From the NCBI GenBank assembly GCA_964351995.1, contig CAYGQE010000024.1, forward strand, positions 1 through 64,000: DNA of 64,000 nucleotides, given 5' to 3'. Under the pieces are notes generated by a model. The model searched no databases and was not told where the DNA came from. It saw only the letters and a program-made list of their open reading frames with translations. The stretch is from SZUA-35 sp964351995 (GTDB taxonomy: Bacteria; Actinomycetota; Acidimicrobiia; Acidimicrobiales; SZUA-35). A program made the translations under genes and the position numbers. Positions 24,161 through 32,819 of the stretch are shown here, in pieces; the first letter of the stretch is position 1, and every line of letters starts with the position of its first letter.

Positions 24161-25879
24161 GTGACACGTGATGGGCGGACAGTGGCGACACAGGTCGAAG
24201 AGCTTCAGCGACTGCACGCAGCCCTGGCCGGCATCCAGCTGCCGTTCGACTTGGCTGGTGTGCCCGAAGCTCGGGCGGAGCGGGACGAACTCGCCAATCA
24301 AATCGACGACTACCTGATCCCGCGGCTCGAACGACTCGACGCTCCGCTGCTGGCGGTGCTCGGCGGATCGACCGGGTCGGGCAAGTCGACCATCACGAAC
24401 TCGATTGCTGGTGCTGACGTGTCGCCTTCTGGTGTGTTGCGTCCGACCACTCGGGCTCCAGTTCTGATCTGTCACCCCGACGATCTGGGATGGTTCACCA
24501 CCACCGATGTTCTTCCTCACCTGCCGAGGGTGACCGGCGAGGGTGTGGCGACCGGCGCCTCGCTCAAGATCGAGGCCGTCGACACGTTGTTGCCAGGGCT
24601 TGCCTTGATCGACGCGCCTGACATCGACTCGGTCGAAGAAGCCAACCGGGAGTTGGCCACGCAACTGCTTGCCGCGGCCGACCTGTGGCTCTTCGTCACC
24701 ACGGCGGTCCGCTACGCCGATGCGGTGCCGTGGGAGTTCCTGGGACGAGCGCAGAGCCGGGGCACCTCGCTGTCGGTCGTGATCAACCGGATGCCAGAGG
24801 GCGCAGCCGTCGAGATCGTTCCCCACCTGCAGTCGATGTTGGTCGCTGGCGGTCTCGAGGACGTGACGATCTTCAGCATCGAGAACAACGAGCTGACCGA
24901 AGGCCGCCTACCCGCCGCCGCGACCGACGAACTCACATCGATGCTGAGCGGGCTCGCCGCTGATGCCGAGAAGCGAGCTGAGATCGTTCGTCACACGATC
25001 GACGGTGCTCTGGCCAGCGTGCCCGATCGGGCCCGGCTCGTGTTGGCCAGCGCTCGGGCCAGCGACGATGCGGCGCGAGGTCTGGCCGACATCGCTACCC
25101 AACAATCAGCGTCGTGCCGAGGCCGGATCGCTGACGACCTCACCGGGGGCACCCTGTTGCGGGGCGAAGTGCTCGATCGGTGGCAGGAACTGATCGGCAC
25201 GAACGAGATGATGCGGGCCATCCAGAGCCGCATCTCGTCGATCCGCGATCGTCTGACCGGGTTCGTCAAGGGGAGGCCAGTTGCCACCACCGAGGTGCAG
25301 GGCGAGATCACCTCGACCCTCGAGCAGATGCTGATCGATCATCTCGACGCCAATGCGCTGTCGATCACCAACACCTGGCGTACCATGCCCGGTGGGGCAC
25401 AGGCGCTCGCCGGTGACCGAACGCTCGAACGAGCCGATCATGCGACCAGGGCTCGCATCGGTCCGGAGATCCGGGCGTGGCAAGACGACATCCTCGAGTT
25501 GGTCAAGGCACGAGGCGCAGGCAAACGAAACATGGCCAGGGTGATGGCCTTCGGCGTCAATGGCGTCGGTGTGGCCCTGATGATCGTGTTGTTCGCTCAG
25601 ACCGGAGGCATCACCGGCGGCGAGGTTGCCGTTGCTTCTGGCACCGCGGGTGTGTCCCAAGCGTTGCTGAACGCCATCTTTGGCGAACAAGCCGTTCGGG
25701 AGCTTGCTGCCGCGGCACGAGAGCAACTGCTGACCCGCATCGACGGCGTTGTCGGGGAAGAAGTCGAGCGATACCGAACACGGATCCGCTCACTCACCGA
25801 CGGACCTTCAAGCACCGATGACCTCGCCACGGCGATCGGTGGTTTCGCCGTCGACCTGAACAACGAAGGTCAGGCGTGA
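24161..25879 (+). CDS. Dynamin-like/YfjP-type membrane GTPase, first of a pair
   Basis: A 572-aa GTPase. The G1 loop is GGSTGSGKST (about 68-77), a G2 Thr lies in the PTTRAP region, G3 is IDAPDIDS, and G4 is degenerate, reading VINRMP instead of NKxD. A long helical middle region follows. A hydrophobic hairpin near residues 465-515 (VNGVGVALMIVLFAQ and the next Gly/Ala-rich stretch) could insert in the membrane. The C-terminus is helical again. This layout (GTPase, helical stalk, membrane hairpin) is dynamin-like. Its end overlaps the second GTPase gene (GTGA), so the two probably act as a heteromeric pair, as bacterial dynamins often do. Confidence 0.75.
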   Translation: MTRDGRTVATQVEELQRLHAALAGIQLPFDLAGVPEARAERDELANQIDDYLIPRLERLDAPLLAVLGGSTGSGKSTITNSIAGADVSPSGVLRPTTRAPVLICHPDDLGWFTTTDVLPHLPRVTGEGVATGASLKIEAVDTLLPGLALIDAPDIDSVEEANRELATQLLAAADLWLFVTTAVRYADAVPWEFLGRAQSRGTSLSVVINRMPEGAAVEIVPHLQSMLVAGGLEDVTIFSIENNELTEGRLPAAATDELTSMLSGLAADAEKRAEIVRHTIDGALASVPDRARLVLASARASDDAARGLADIATQQSASCRGRIADDLTGGTLLRGEVLDRWQELIGTNEMMRAIQSRISSIRDRLTGFVKGRPVATTEVQGEITSTLEQMLIDHLDANALSITNTWRTMPGGAQALAGDRTLERADHATRARIGPEIRAWQDDILELVKARGAGKRNMARVMAFGVNGVGVALMIVLFAQTGGITGGEVAVASGTAGVSQALLNAIFGEQAVRELAAAAREQLLTRIDGVVGEEVERYRTRIRSLTDGPSSTDDLATAIGGFAVDLNNEGQA

Positions 25880-27489
25880 TCGGCCGGTCGAAGAAGAACT
25901 CGGCAACGCTTCCGGAACGGCTCGAGGCACTTCGGGAGGCCACCGACCTCGCTGATGGACGACTGACGGTCGATGCCGTTGTCTTCGCCCGCAACGTGAT
26001 CGACAAGGCCGACGCCCGATTGCGCCATGGCACCACCCACACGCTGGTTGCGCTGCTGGGGGCCACGGGTGCGGGGAAGTCTTCGCTGGCCAACGCATTG
26101 ATCGGGTCAGACATCGCCACGACCGGCGTGCGCCGGCCGACGACCTCATCGACACTGGCCTGCTTGTGGGGCGCCCCAAAGCAGCTCGGCGAAGCCGGTC
26201 CGCTCCTCGATTGGCTCGAGATCGAGCAACGGCACCTGGTGGGCGACAGCGGTGCGGGTGATGCTCAACTCGACGGTCTGATCCTGCTCGACGTACCGGA
26301 CCACGATTCGGTGCAGGTGAGCAACCGGCTCGAGATGGAACGCATTGCCGAACACTGCGACCTCATGATCTGGGTCACCGATCCCGAGAAGTACGCCGAC
26401 GCTGCGCTCCACCGCTATCTCGCCACCTTGGGTGGCCATGACGCCGTGATGATCCTGGTCCTGAACAAGGCCGATCAGATGGATGAGATCTCGCTCGAAG
26501 TGTGTCGGGCCGATCTCGCCAGGCTCGCCACCAACGACGGTGTTGCTGACCCAACCGTTCTCGCACTCTCCGCTGTCACCGGCAAAGGCGTCGACGCACT
26601 CATCGCAAAGATCGGCAAGACCGTCGCCGCCAACGAAGCGATGGCGGCCCGCCTGGCTGCGGACATCGCTGCGGCCAGTGCCGAGCTGGCGGCGGCAAAC
26701 GGCAGGGTCGATGCCGTGAAGATCACCGACCGTTCCGTGCGTTCACTGGCCGACGATCTGGTCGGAGCCACCGGCATCGACGTCGTGACCGACGCCGTCG
26801 CCGCCGGCACCAGACGTGATGCCGCTGCGGTCATGGGCTGGCCGTACACCCGATGGGTTCGCAGGCTGCGTCCGCATCCGCTTCGCCGTTTGCATCTCGG
26901 TGCGGGCACCGACGGTCGCACATCGCTTCCCGAAGCTTCCGCCGCTCAGACGCTGCGATCAGAAGGGGCGATCCGTTCCTTTGTCGACAACGTCAGCGCT
27001 GATCTACCCGAGCCGTGGCCTCACGTGCTGCGCAGTGCGGGCACGCCGGACAGTGCTTTGCTGGCCGACCGTCTTGATCGCGCCGTCGGCGACGGCGTCC
27101 GAGCCCATGCCAGTCGGACACCTCGTTGGTGGTCTGTCGTGGGTGCACTGCAGATCTTGCTTGCGAGTGCGGCAGCGATCGGCGGCGTCTGGCTCACCGT
27201 GCTGTTTGCATTGGCATGGCTTCAAGTGCCGGACCCACCAACGCCGGAGTGGCAGGGGTGGCCGGTCCCGACGCTGTTGTTCGGCGCCGGTGCGGTCCTC
27301 GGGCTCTTGGCGGCGGTGGTCGCTCGGCGGGTCGCCGGACTCAGCGCACGACGAGCAGCCCGGAAGGCTCGAACGGCCGCCATCGACAATGTCGAACAGG
27401 TGGCCAGCGAGCTCGTGGTCGAACCCATCCGAGCTGAGCTGGTGGGCCGGGCTGAGCTGGTGGCACTTCTCGATCGCGCCGGCAGCTGA
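25876..27489 (+). CDS. YfjP-type membrane GTPase, second of a pair
   Basis: A 537-aa GTPase with a full motif set. G1 is GATGAGKSS, G2 lies in RRPTTSST, G3 is LDVPDHDSV and G4 is VLNKADQ. Two hydrophobic helices near residues 420-445 and 455-480 would anchor it. It differs from its upstream partner in having an intact NKxD and two separated helices. The GTG start overlaps the first GTPase gene. Paired membrane GTPases of this kind are common in actinobacteria, and their tasks are largely unassigned; membrane remodelling or ribosome/cell-cycle roles have been proposed for relatives. Confidence 0.78.
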   Translation: MIGRSKKNSATLPERLEALREATDLADGRLTVDAVVFARNVIDKADARLRHGTTHTLVALLGATGAGKSSLANALIGSDIATTGVRRPTTSSTLACLWGAPKQLGEAGPLLDWLEIEQRHLVGDSGAGDAQLDGLILLDVPDHDSVQVSNRLEMERIAEHCDLMIWVTDPEKYADAALHRYLATLGGHDAVMILVLNKADQMDEISLEVCRADLARLATNDGVADPTVLALSAVTGKGVDALIAKIGKTVAANEAMAARLAADIAAASAELAAANGRVDAVKITDRSVRSLADDLVGATGIDVVTDAVAAGTRRDAAAVMGWPYTRWVRRLRPHPLRRLHLGAGTDGRTSLPEASAAQTLRSEGAIRSFVDNVSADLPEPWPHVLRSAGTPDSALLADRLDRAVGDGVRAHASRTPRWWSVVGALQILLASAAAIGGVWLTVLFALAWLQVPDPPTPEWQGWPVPTLLFGAGAVLGLLAAVVARRVAGLSARRAARKARTAAIDNVEQVASELVVEPIRAELVGRAELVALLDRAGS

Positions 27490-27544
27490 TCGATACACCT
27501 TTGTTCTCGACCGATCGAGACCTCGCACCTCTGGAGACTCTGTC

Positions 27545-27649
27545 ATGCCTCAAACCGGACTCTTGATTCCCATCGTTCTGGGGGTCTTGGTACTCATCGT
27601 CATCATTCGGGCGTACCTGCCCACGAAACCGAAGCAGGGCGACTCCTAG
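27545..27649 (+). CDS. 34-aa single-pass membrane peptide
   Basis: A short frame opened by ATG with GGAG about 10 nt upstream. It encodes a few polar residues, one hydrophobic helix (LLIPIVLGVLVLIVIIRAYL) and a short basic tail ending in Asp-Ser. The design (N-out, helix, Lys/Lys C-in) is typical of regulatory small membrane proteins. It lies 55 bp after the GTPase pair, on the same strand, and may be cotranscribed. Function unknown; the coding claim rests on the RBS, the clean helix and the position. Confidence 0.5.
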   Translation: MPQTGLLIPIVLGVLVLIVIIRAYLPTKPKQGDS

Positions 27650-27656
27650 CCGCGTT

Positions 27657-27677
27657 CATCGGCGTGCCTCGGCGCCG
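27657..27677 (+). terminator. Small hairpin, copy 1 of an intergenic repeat
   Basis: The 16-mer CATCGGCGTGCCTCGG (27657-27672) recurs exactly at 32820-32835. Here CGGCG pairs with CGCCG around an 8-nt loop. It follows the small peptide gene and may act as a terminator. Confidence 0.4.
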
Positions 27678-27707
27678 CCCAGTCCCGTGGCGGCAGATCC
27701 AGCTCGC

Positions 27708-27713
27708 TACGCT
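27708..27713 (+). promoter_or_regulatory. -10 element TACGCT of the SCP2-like gene
   Basis: TACGCT ends 6 nt before the GTG at 27720 and argues for this start over the GTG at 27687. Confidence 0.5.
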
Positions 27714-27719
27714 GCCGTC

Positions 27720-28079
27720 GTGCGGTATCTGAGCGATGAGTGGATCGACAAAGCCAATGCTGCCGTCAGCAGCCTCGAGCCGTCAGCCGAGCCGTTTGCG
27801 GTGAGCTACACGGTGACCGACGGACCCGACGGCGAGCGGTCCTACACCCTCGATCTCGCCGTTCCTTCGATCGTCACGGGGGCAGCCGCTCCTGTGGGTC
27901 TGCGAATGACATGGGAGACGGCGAAGTCGATCGCACTCGGCGAGCTGAGTGCCCAGCGGGCATTCCTGGACGGCAACATGCGCATCGAGGGTGATGCCCA
28001 AGCCCTGATCGGCAACACCGATGGCATGGCTGCGATCGACGCCGCCCTCACGCCGCTGCGAGCCACGACCACCTACTGA
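27720..28079 (+). CDS. SCP2-like sterol-carrier fold protein
   Basis: A 119-aa soluble protein starting V-RYLSDEWIDKANAAV. This beginning and the ending (FLDGNMRIEGDAQALIGNT) resemble small SCP2 sterol-binding-fold proteins of actinobacteria. SCP2 proteins bind lipids or acyl-CoAs; no catalytic residues are expected. The start was shortened to the GTG with a leaderless -10. The gene converges with the CPBP protease gene and their 3' ends overlap by 7 bp. Confidence 0.65.
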   Translation: MRYLSDEWIDKANAAVSSLEPSAEPFAVSYTVTDGPDGERSYTLDLAVPSIVTGAAAPVGLRMTWETAKSIALGELSAQRAFLDGNMRIEGDAQALIGNTDGMAAIDAALTPLRATTTY

Positions 28080-29110
28080 ACGTCTGCGGTTGGCGGCGCA
28101 ACCGGGGGCGGCGCGGCCACATCCCAGCCGAGGCTGCCTGTTGTCTTCGCAGCCACCGGGTCCCAGTCATGGGCCTCCAAGAAGAATGGCGATCGGCGGG
28201 TCGTGAATGCCAGGAACTGGACCACGAGAAACACCGCATACAGCCCGACACTGATGGCGTCGTCGAGGATCGTGCCCGGGTCGTCATCGAACACGAAGAG
28301 CGTGAGGTCGTTGGCCTGCGTGGTTCGGTCGGCCAGCAGGAGAAAGATCGTGGCGTTGTTGAACCAATGCCAGGCAACAGCGACCTCCATCCCCGCGGTG
28401 CGCATCGTCAGGTAGATGGCCATGAGTTCGCTGCCTATGAACACCGGCAGGATCAGCCACAGGTTGCTCTGAACATCTGGGTTCCCGATGTGGAGCGACA
28501 CGAAGAGCAACACCACGACCACCGGGGCAAACCAGAAGACGTTGGTGGTCGCCCCGATCTGGCGAAGGAGATAGCCCTTGAAAAACACATCCTCGCCTGA
28601 GGTCTGGATGAGGATCAGAACGGCCAAAGGAATGAGCCAGATCAGGTGTTCCTGACCAATCCCGGTGAAGTCGGGCCGGTCCAACGACGGGACAAAGAAA
28701 CCTGGTGCCGCCGTCACCAAGAAAAGAATCGCTTGGAGGGCCAGCACCTTCCGAGCGATCGACCAATCGAAAGATCGAACGGGCTCGAGCAGCGAACGGA
28801 TTGATCGACCCTGGATCAGGCTGCCGACGACGGCCGCAGCCCAGAACGTGACGCCGACCAGAAGCAACTCGAAACCCAAGAGGGAAGGCACCGTGGTGAC
28901 ACTCTCCACAACATCCTCAGCGTTGAAGAAGCGAGCCGCCTCGGTGGCCCAGCCACTGCCCAACTCGCTCGCAACTTCGACTACGAGGAAGAGGACGAGC
29001 AGCGCAGCCATTGCGCTGACGGCAGCGGCAGCGACACCGAGCAACAGCCAAGGCCAACGCCAGCGCGCAGTCCGTTGTGAGAGAAAGAACAGAGAGGCGC
29101 CGCGGTCCAT
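28073..29110 (-). CDS. CPBP (CAAX-protease/Abi) family membrane protein
   Basis: A 345-aa protein with about eight hydrophobic helices. The three CPBP motifs are recognisable but altered. Motif 1, normally EExxxR, reads GEDVFFKGYL. Motif 2 is FVSLH. Motif 3 is HWFNN. These proteins are glutamate-type intramembrane proteases involved in prenyl-protein processing or bacteriocin immunity. The Asp for the second Glu and Lys for Arg could still bind metal or water, but activity is uncertain. ATG 29110 is supported by a TATGGT -10 box 8 nt upstream. Confidence 0.75.
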   Translation of the reverse strand: MDRGASLFFLSQRTARWRWPWLLLGVAAAAVSAMAALLVLFLVVEVASELGSGWATEAARFFNAEDVVESVTTVPSLLGFELLLVGVTFWAAAVVGSLIQGRSIRSLLEPVRSFDWSIARKVLALQAILFLVTAAPGFFVPSLDRPDFTGIGQEHLIWLIPLAVLILIQTSGEDVFFKGYLLRQIGATTNVFWFAPVVVVLLFVSLHIGNPDVQSNLWLILPVFIGSELMAIYLTMRTAGMEVAVAWHWFNNATIFLLLADRTTQANDLTLFVFDDDPGTILDDAISVGLYAVFLVVQFLAFTTRRSPFFLEAHDWDPVAAKTTGSLGWDVAAPPPVAPPTADVQ

Positions 29111-29118
29111 GGGGGTGG

Positions 29119-29124
29119 ACCATA
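29119..29124 (-). promoter_or_regulatory. -10 element TATGGT of the CPBP gene
   Basis: On the minus strand TATGGT ends 8 nt before the ATG at 29110. Confidence 0.5.
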
Positions 29125-29162
29125 CCGATCACACTTCGGGCGCTGCTGCGCCGGCCACTCAC

Positions 29163-30398
29163 TCAGTTGTTGGCGGCAACCTCATCGAGATTCGGGGCGT
29201 TCGGCGAGGCAATGGGGGTTGCCGAGGTGGCTCCGTCTTTGAGCGCCGCTGCCGCTTTCTCGTTCTCCATGATCTTGTGGAGCACGGCCTTGCCCGCCTG
29301 CTCGAACGAGTCGCGATGGTTGATCACATGCTGCTGCGATCGCAGCTGCGACCTGGTGAGACCTTGGATCTTGGGGATGACGTAACGAGCGACAAGATCC
29401 CACGAGCGACGCTGATTTTCGATGTTGGCCCAATCGTTGGCGAAACCAATGACCGCACCGAAGCCGCCGGTGACCTCGTACATCTCGGTGATGCGATCGA
29501 CGAGATCGTCTGGAGTGCCGATGACCGCCGACGAACCATCGGAGAAGGCGAGGTCATCGACCGCTGCGTCGGGCGAGTCGTACTCGGTCGCTCCCTGCCG
29601 CATCAACGTGCCGACGGTGTATTCGTTGTGCCAGCGCTGCAGCCCGAGCTTGGACTGCTCACGAGCTTCCTCGCGTGTTTCGGCAATGTGGAAGTTGAAC
29701 ATGACCCGCCACTGGCTGCGATCAATCGTTGCACCACTGATGGCTGCGGCGTCTTCCGCGAAGCTCCACTGCAGCGGCAGCGACTGGATACCGGCGGTGG
29801 ACATCGAGCCGATCGACAACACACCAAGCCCGTACTTGCCGGCGAGGGTCATGCCGGAAGGACTGACCATCGAGGCGGTGGCGATCTCGACTTCGCGCTG
29901 CAACGGCAGGATCTGCAGAGCGGCATCGTTCATCGTGAACCAGTCGGCGTGATGGGTCACCCGCTCGCCAGCGAGCAGCGGCTTGATCACACCGATGGCT
30001 TCGTCTTGGCGATCACGCTGCGTCATGGGATCGATGCCCATGGCGTGAGCATCCGACGGCAGTGCTCCGGGCCCGGTGCCCAGGATGGCCCGTCCTCGGC
30101 TCATCAGGTCGAGTTGGGTGATGCGCTGGGCCACCATGAACGGGTGGTGATACGGCAGCGATGACACGCCGGTGCCCAGCTTGATCCGCTGCGTCCGCTG
30201 GGCGGCGCCAGCGAGAAACATCTCGGGTGACGCAATGGTTTCCCAGCCAGTCGAGTGGTGTTCGCCGCACCAGAACTCGTCAAAGCCGAGATCGTCGAGC
30301 AGCTCGGCGAGCTTGAGGTCACGCTCGATCATGAGCATCGGGTGCTCACCGATCGGGTGATGGGGTGCGAGGAAGGCGCCAAAGCGAAGGTTCTCCAT
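29163..30398 (-). CDS. LLM-class flavin-dependent oxidoreductase
   Basis: A 411-aa luciferase-like monooxygenase. The TIM-barrel markers are LDDLGFDEFWCGEHH near residues 30-45, LGTGVSSLPYHHPFMVAQR, and GRAILGTGPGALPSDAHAMG. Members use FMN or F420 and oxidise diverse substrates; many actinobacterial ones act on alkanes, amines or steroids. Nothing in the neighbourhood fixes the substrate. The C-terminus has an Ala/Glu-rich tail. ATG 30398 is preferred over an upstream start because TAGCTT lies 7 nt before it and the N-terminus (MENLRFGAFLAP) is then canonical. Confidence 0.85.
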   Translation of the reverse strand: MENLRFGAFLAPHHPIGEHPMLMIERDLKLAELLDDLGFDEFWCGEHHSTGWETIASPEMFLAGAAQRTQRIKLGTGVSSLPYHHPFMVAQRITQLDLMSRGRAILGTGPGALPSDAHAMGIDPMTQRDRQDEAIGVIKPLLAGERVTHHADWFTMNDAALQILPLQREVEIATASMVSPSGMTLAGKYGLGVLSIGSMSTAGIQSLPLQWSFAEDAAAISGATIDRSQWRVMFNFHIAETREEAREQSKLGLQRWHNEYTVGTLMRQGATEYDSPDAAVDDLAFSDGSSAVIGTPDDLVDRITEMYEVTGGFGAVIGFANDWANIENQRRSWDLVARYVIPKIQGLTRSQLRSQQHVINHRDSFEQAGKAVLHKIMENEKAAAALKDGATSATPIASPNAPNLDEVAANN

Positions 30399-30405
30399 GG
30401 CAGAG

Positions 30406-30411
30406 AAGCTA
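30406..30411 (-). promoter_or_regulatory. -10 element TAGCTT of the LLM oxidoreductase gene
   Basis: On the minus strand TAGCTT ends 7 nt before the ATG at 30398. It lies in the 70-bp gap after the FAD oxidoreductase gene. Confidence 0.6.
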
Positions 30412-30468
30412 GATGGACTCGTTTGTCGAGTCAGATCGACGGTCGTTCGGAACGAGTGTCCAACGCTC

Positions 30469-31860
30469 TCAGACCGCGACAGCAAGCAATCGCTCGATGC
30501 CCTCCTGGGCCGGTTGGAAGTTCACCAGATACCGCTCCAAGTGAGGTGCCGCCTCGTGGTCGACCCCGCCGCGCTCTGCGATCAGCTGGCTGAACCCATC
30601 AAGGCGTGCGCTCTCCTGCCACTGGCCGATCGCTGGGTCCGCAGCCCAAGCGGTCCGGTTGGCCAGCTCCTGTTTGAACATCAGCAGCCAATCGATCGGT
30701 GTCGACGGTGGAGCAATGGGACCGCACAGTTGGTTCTTGTGATCCTGGTCGTCGTACGCAGCTTCGACGTGGCCGATGAACGCAGCGCTGAACGCCGGCT
30801 GGCACGTCCGGACCCATTGCAGGGTGATCCGATCGCCGTCGAAGACCGGCGTCGAAGCGTGAGCGGGGATGCCTGCCGCCGAGCAATCGATGTGGAGCGT
30901 CCGCGATGTGGTTGGAACGACACCTTGGTCGAGTTCAATGCGCTCGTCCCCCACCATCGTGACGCGGCCAAGCCGGATCACACCGGTGATCTGGCGAAGT
31001 GCTGCGAGTTCACCATCGCTGACGATCGCGCAGTGATACGCCTCTGGTTGTACGTCTGAGTCAATGCGAGCGAGTTCCCCGACCAGCTCGAGGCGAGTGA
31101 ACAGGTCATCGACCGAATCAGCCAAGACCACCGACTCGACCTGATCGGCAAGACTCTTGGTGAGTCGGGCGAAGTGCTGCGGTGTGATCTGGAAGTTGCC
31201 GCGACGCAACAGCCATGAGTCGCGAGGCATCACCCATCGAATCCGTGTTGGGTCAACACCGTTGACGAGAAGCCACGTGCATGCGTCGATACCCGTCTTG
31301 CCAGCACCGATCACAACGAACTCCTCGAAGCCTGCTGCCACTCTGGGAAGCTCGTTCACCGGGATGAACGCTGCCCCCGCGGCCACATCGAACGACGGCG
31401 GCGTGGCAGAGGGAATGCTCATCTTCGACCAGGTCGCGTCAACTACCGTGGTCGCCTCGACTGCCAGGCGAGAACCGTCCATCAGACCCCTGATGATGCG
31501 ATCGTCGGTGACCTCGCTCATCGGGAAGAACCGGAGCCGCCCTGACGGCAGGAACCGACGGCGCATCGCGTCGTCGTAGTGGTGCACGACCTCTTGGCCT
31601 GATGCCAGCTCGAGGTAACCGGCGTTGTACCCGTGCTCGTCAATGGCGCCGGAGCCGAGACCGGCTGAATTCACGCCGTAGTTCGCCGACGGCTGATGCA
31701 GCCGCACGAACGGATATGCGTCGTTCCAATGCCCACCGGCACGGTCACGACGATCGACCATGGCAATGGTCTTGTCGGTCTCGCTCAGGATCGTGTCGGC
31801 GAAGGCCATTCCGGCCGCGCCGGCACCAATGATCAGGTAGTCGAAAGAATCTTGGCTCAT
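30469..31860 (-). CDS. FAD/NAD(P)-dependent oxidoreductase, monooxygenase-like
   Basis: A 463-aa flavoprotein with two dinucleotide-binding folds. The N-terminal one is DYLIIGAGAAGMAFAD (residues 6-22) followed by MVDRRDRAGGHWNDAYPF, as in FMO/BVMO-like proteins. The second, about residue 190, is VVIGAGKTGIDACTWLL. The typical FMO FxGxxxHxxxY/F fingerprint is not evident, so the class is left general. The ATG gives the usual N-terminus; an upstream in-frame start at 32106 would run through the divergent glycosylase gene. It is read in tandem with the LLM oxidoreductase. A possible -35 TTGACA lies upstream, without a clear -10. Confidence 0.78.
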   Translation of the reverse strand: MSQDSFDYLIIGAGAAGMAFADTILSETDKTIAMVDRRDRAGGHWNDAYPFVRLHQPSANYGVNSAGLGSGAIDEHGYNAGYLELASGQEVVHHYDDAMRRRFLPSGRLRFFPMSEVTDDRIIRGLMDGSRLAVEATTVVDATWSKMSIPSATPPSFDVAAGAAFIPVNELPRVAAGFEEFVVIGAGKTGIDACTWLLVNGVDPTRIRWVMPRDSWLLRRGNFQITPQHFARLTKSLADQVESVVLADSVDDLFTRLELVGELARIDSDVQPEAYHCAIVSDGELAALRQITGVIRLGRVTMVGDERIELDQGVVPTTSRTLHIDCSAAGIPAHASTPVFDGDRITLQWVRTCQPAFSAAFIGHVEAAYDDQDHKNQLCGPIAPPSTPIDWLLMFKQELANRTAWAADPAIGQWQESARLDGFSQLIAERGGVDHEAAPHLERYLVNFQPAQEGIERLLAVAV

Positions 31861-31928
31861 GCGTGACTGCTCGCTCGAAGGGCAGCTTCGTGTCAACCGC
31901 CGGGGTATCGCCTGAAGTTCTACCCCAT

Positions 31929-31934
31929 TAGTCT
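31929..31934 (+). promoter_or_regulatory. -10 element TAGTCT of the DNA glycosylase gene
   Basis: TAGTCT ends 7 nt before the GTG at 31942. That GTG must be the real start, because it leaves Pro as residue 2, which is required for Fpg/Nei catalysis. Confidence 0.7.
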
Positions 31935-31941
31935 CGTCCGC

Positions 31942-32808
31942 GTGCCCGAGATGCCAGAAGTGCAGGCTCACTGTGAGCGGATGACCGAGGCGCTTGCCGG
32001 CGCGACGCTGTCGAAGTTCCAGCTCATCAACTTCGCTGGGCTCAAGACCTTCGACCCGCCGGCGGACGCCGCCGTCGGGGCCACCCTCGTCGCCGTCGAG
32101 CGCCACGCCAAGTGGTTACTGCTGCGGTTCGACAACGACATCACTCATGTCGTTCACCTGATGCAGGGCGGCAGGCTGCGGCCGGACCCGAAGCAATCCA
32201 AGAAGCCTCGCAACGGCATCGCTCGTTGGGTCTTTGACGTCGGTGGCAAGCCAACCGCTTGGTTGCTCACCGAAGCCGGAACTGAGCGCAAGGCTGGCAT
32301 CTGGGCGGTGCGCGGCGATGCCGTCGGCCAGGACCCACTGACTGATCTCGGGCCAGACCCTACGATCATCACGGCGGAGGCGTTCGCTGCGGTGATCGGC
32401 GCCCACAGTCGGCGGCTGCACGGTGTGCTACGAACGCAGGGCATCGTGTCGGGCCTCGGCCGCATGTTGGCCAACGAGATTCTGTTCGAGGCAGGCCTGT
32501 CCCCCTTCGCCAATGCATCGAAGATCGATGCCGAGCAAATGGGGGCGCTGTACGACGCGACCCAGCGGGTGGTCGAAGCCGCGACCGAGCACGAGCGCAC
32601 GCTCGACGACATCGGCAAGGGAGCCGACCGTCCCTCGAAGATGCACAACCACGCCGGCGAGCCCTGCCCCGGCCGCAGCGACAGCGGCCCATGCGGCGAC
32701 ACGGTCCACACGGTCGAGTACCGCAAGTACACCGTCTACTACTGCCCCACCGAGCAAACCGGCGGCAAAGTCCTGGCCGACAACACCACCAGCAAGTTCT
32801 TGAAATAG
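31942..32808 (+). CDS. Fpg/Nei family DNA glycosylase/AP lyase
   Basis: A 288-aa base-excision repair enzyme. Processed Pro2 and Glu3 (PEMPEV) are the catalytic pair. Other family features are a Lys in the ERHAKWLLLRF strand, the helix-two-turn-helix region GLGRMLANEILFEAGLSPFA, and the RPSKMHNHAGEPCP entry to a C-terminal zinc-finger region. The finger is unusual: Cys residues occur in EPCPG, GPCGD and YYCPT, but the last pair has Glu where Cys is expected (CPTEQTGG), and a short insertion (RSDSGP) separates the first two. The GTG start is fixed by the Pro2 requirement and the leaderless -10. Confidence 0.85.
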   Translation: MPEMPEVQAHCERMTEALAGATLSKFQLINFAGLKTFDPPADAAVGATLVAVERHAKWLLLRFDNDITHVVHLMQGGRLRPDPKQSKKPRNGIARWVFDVGGKPTAWLLTEAGTERKAGIWAVRGDAVGQDPLTDLGPDPTIITAEAFAAVIGAHSRRLHGVLRTQGIVSGLGRMLANEILFEAGLSPFANASKIDAEQMGALYDATQRVVEAATEHERTLDDIGKGADRPSKMHNHAGEPCPGRSDSGPCGDTVHTVEYRKYTVYYCPTEQTGGKVLADNTTSKFLK

Positions 32809-32819
32809 TTCGCGTGGTG

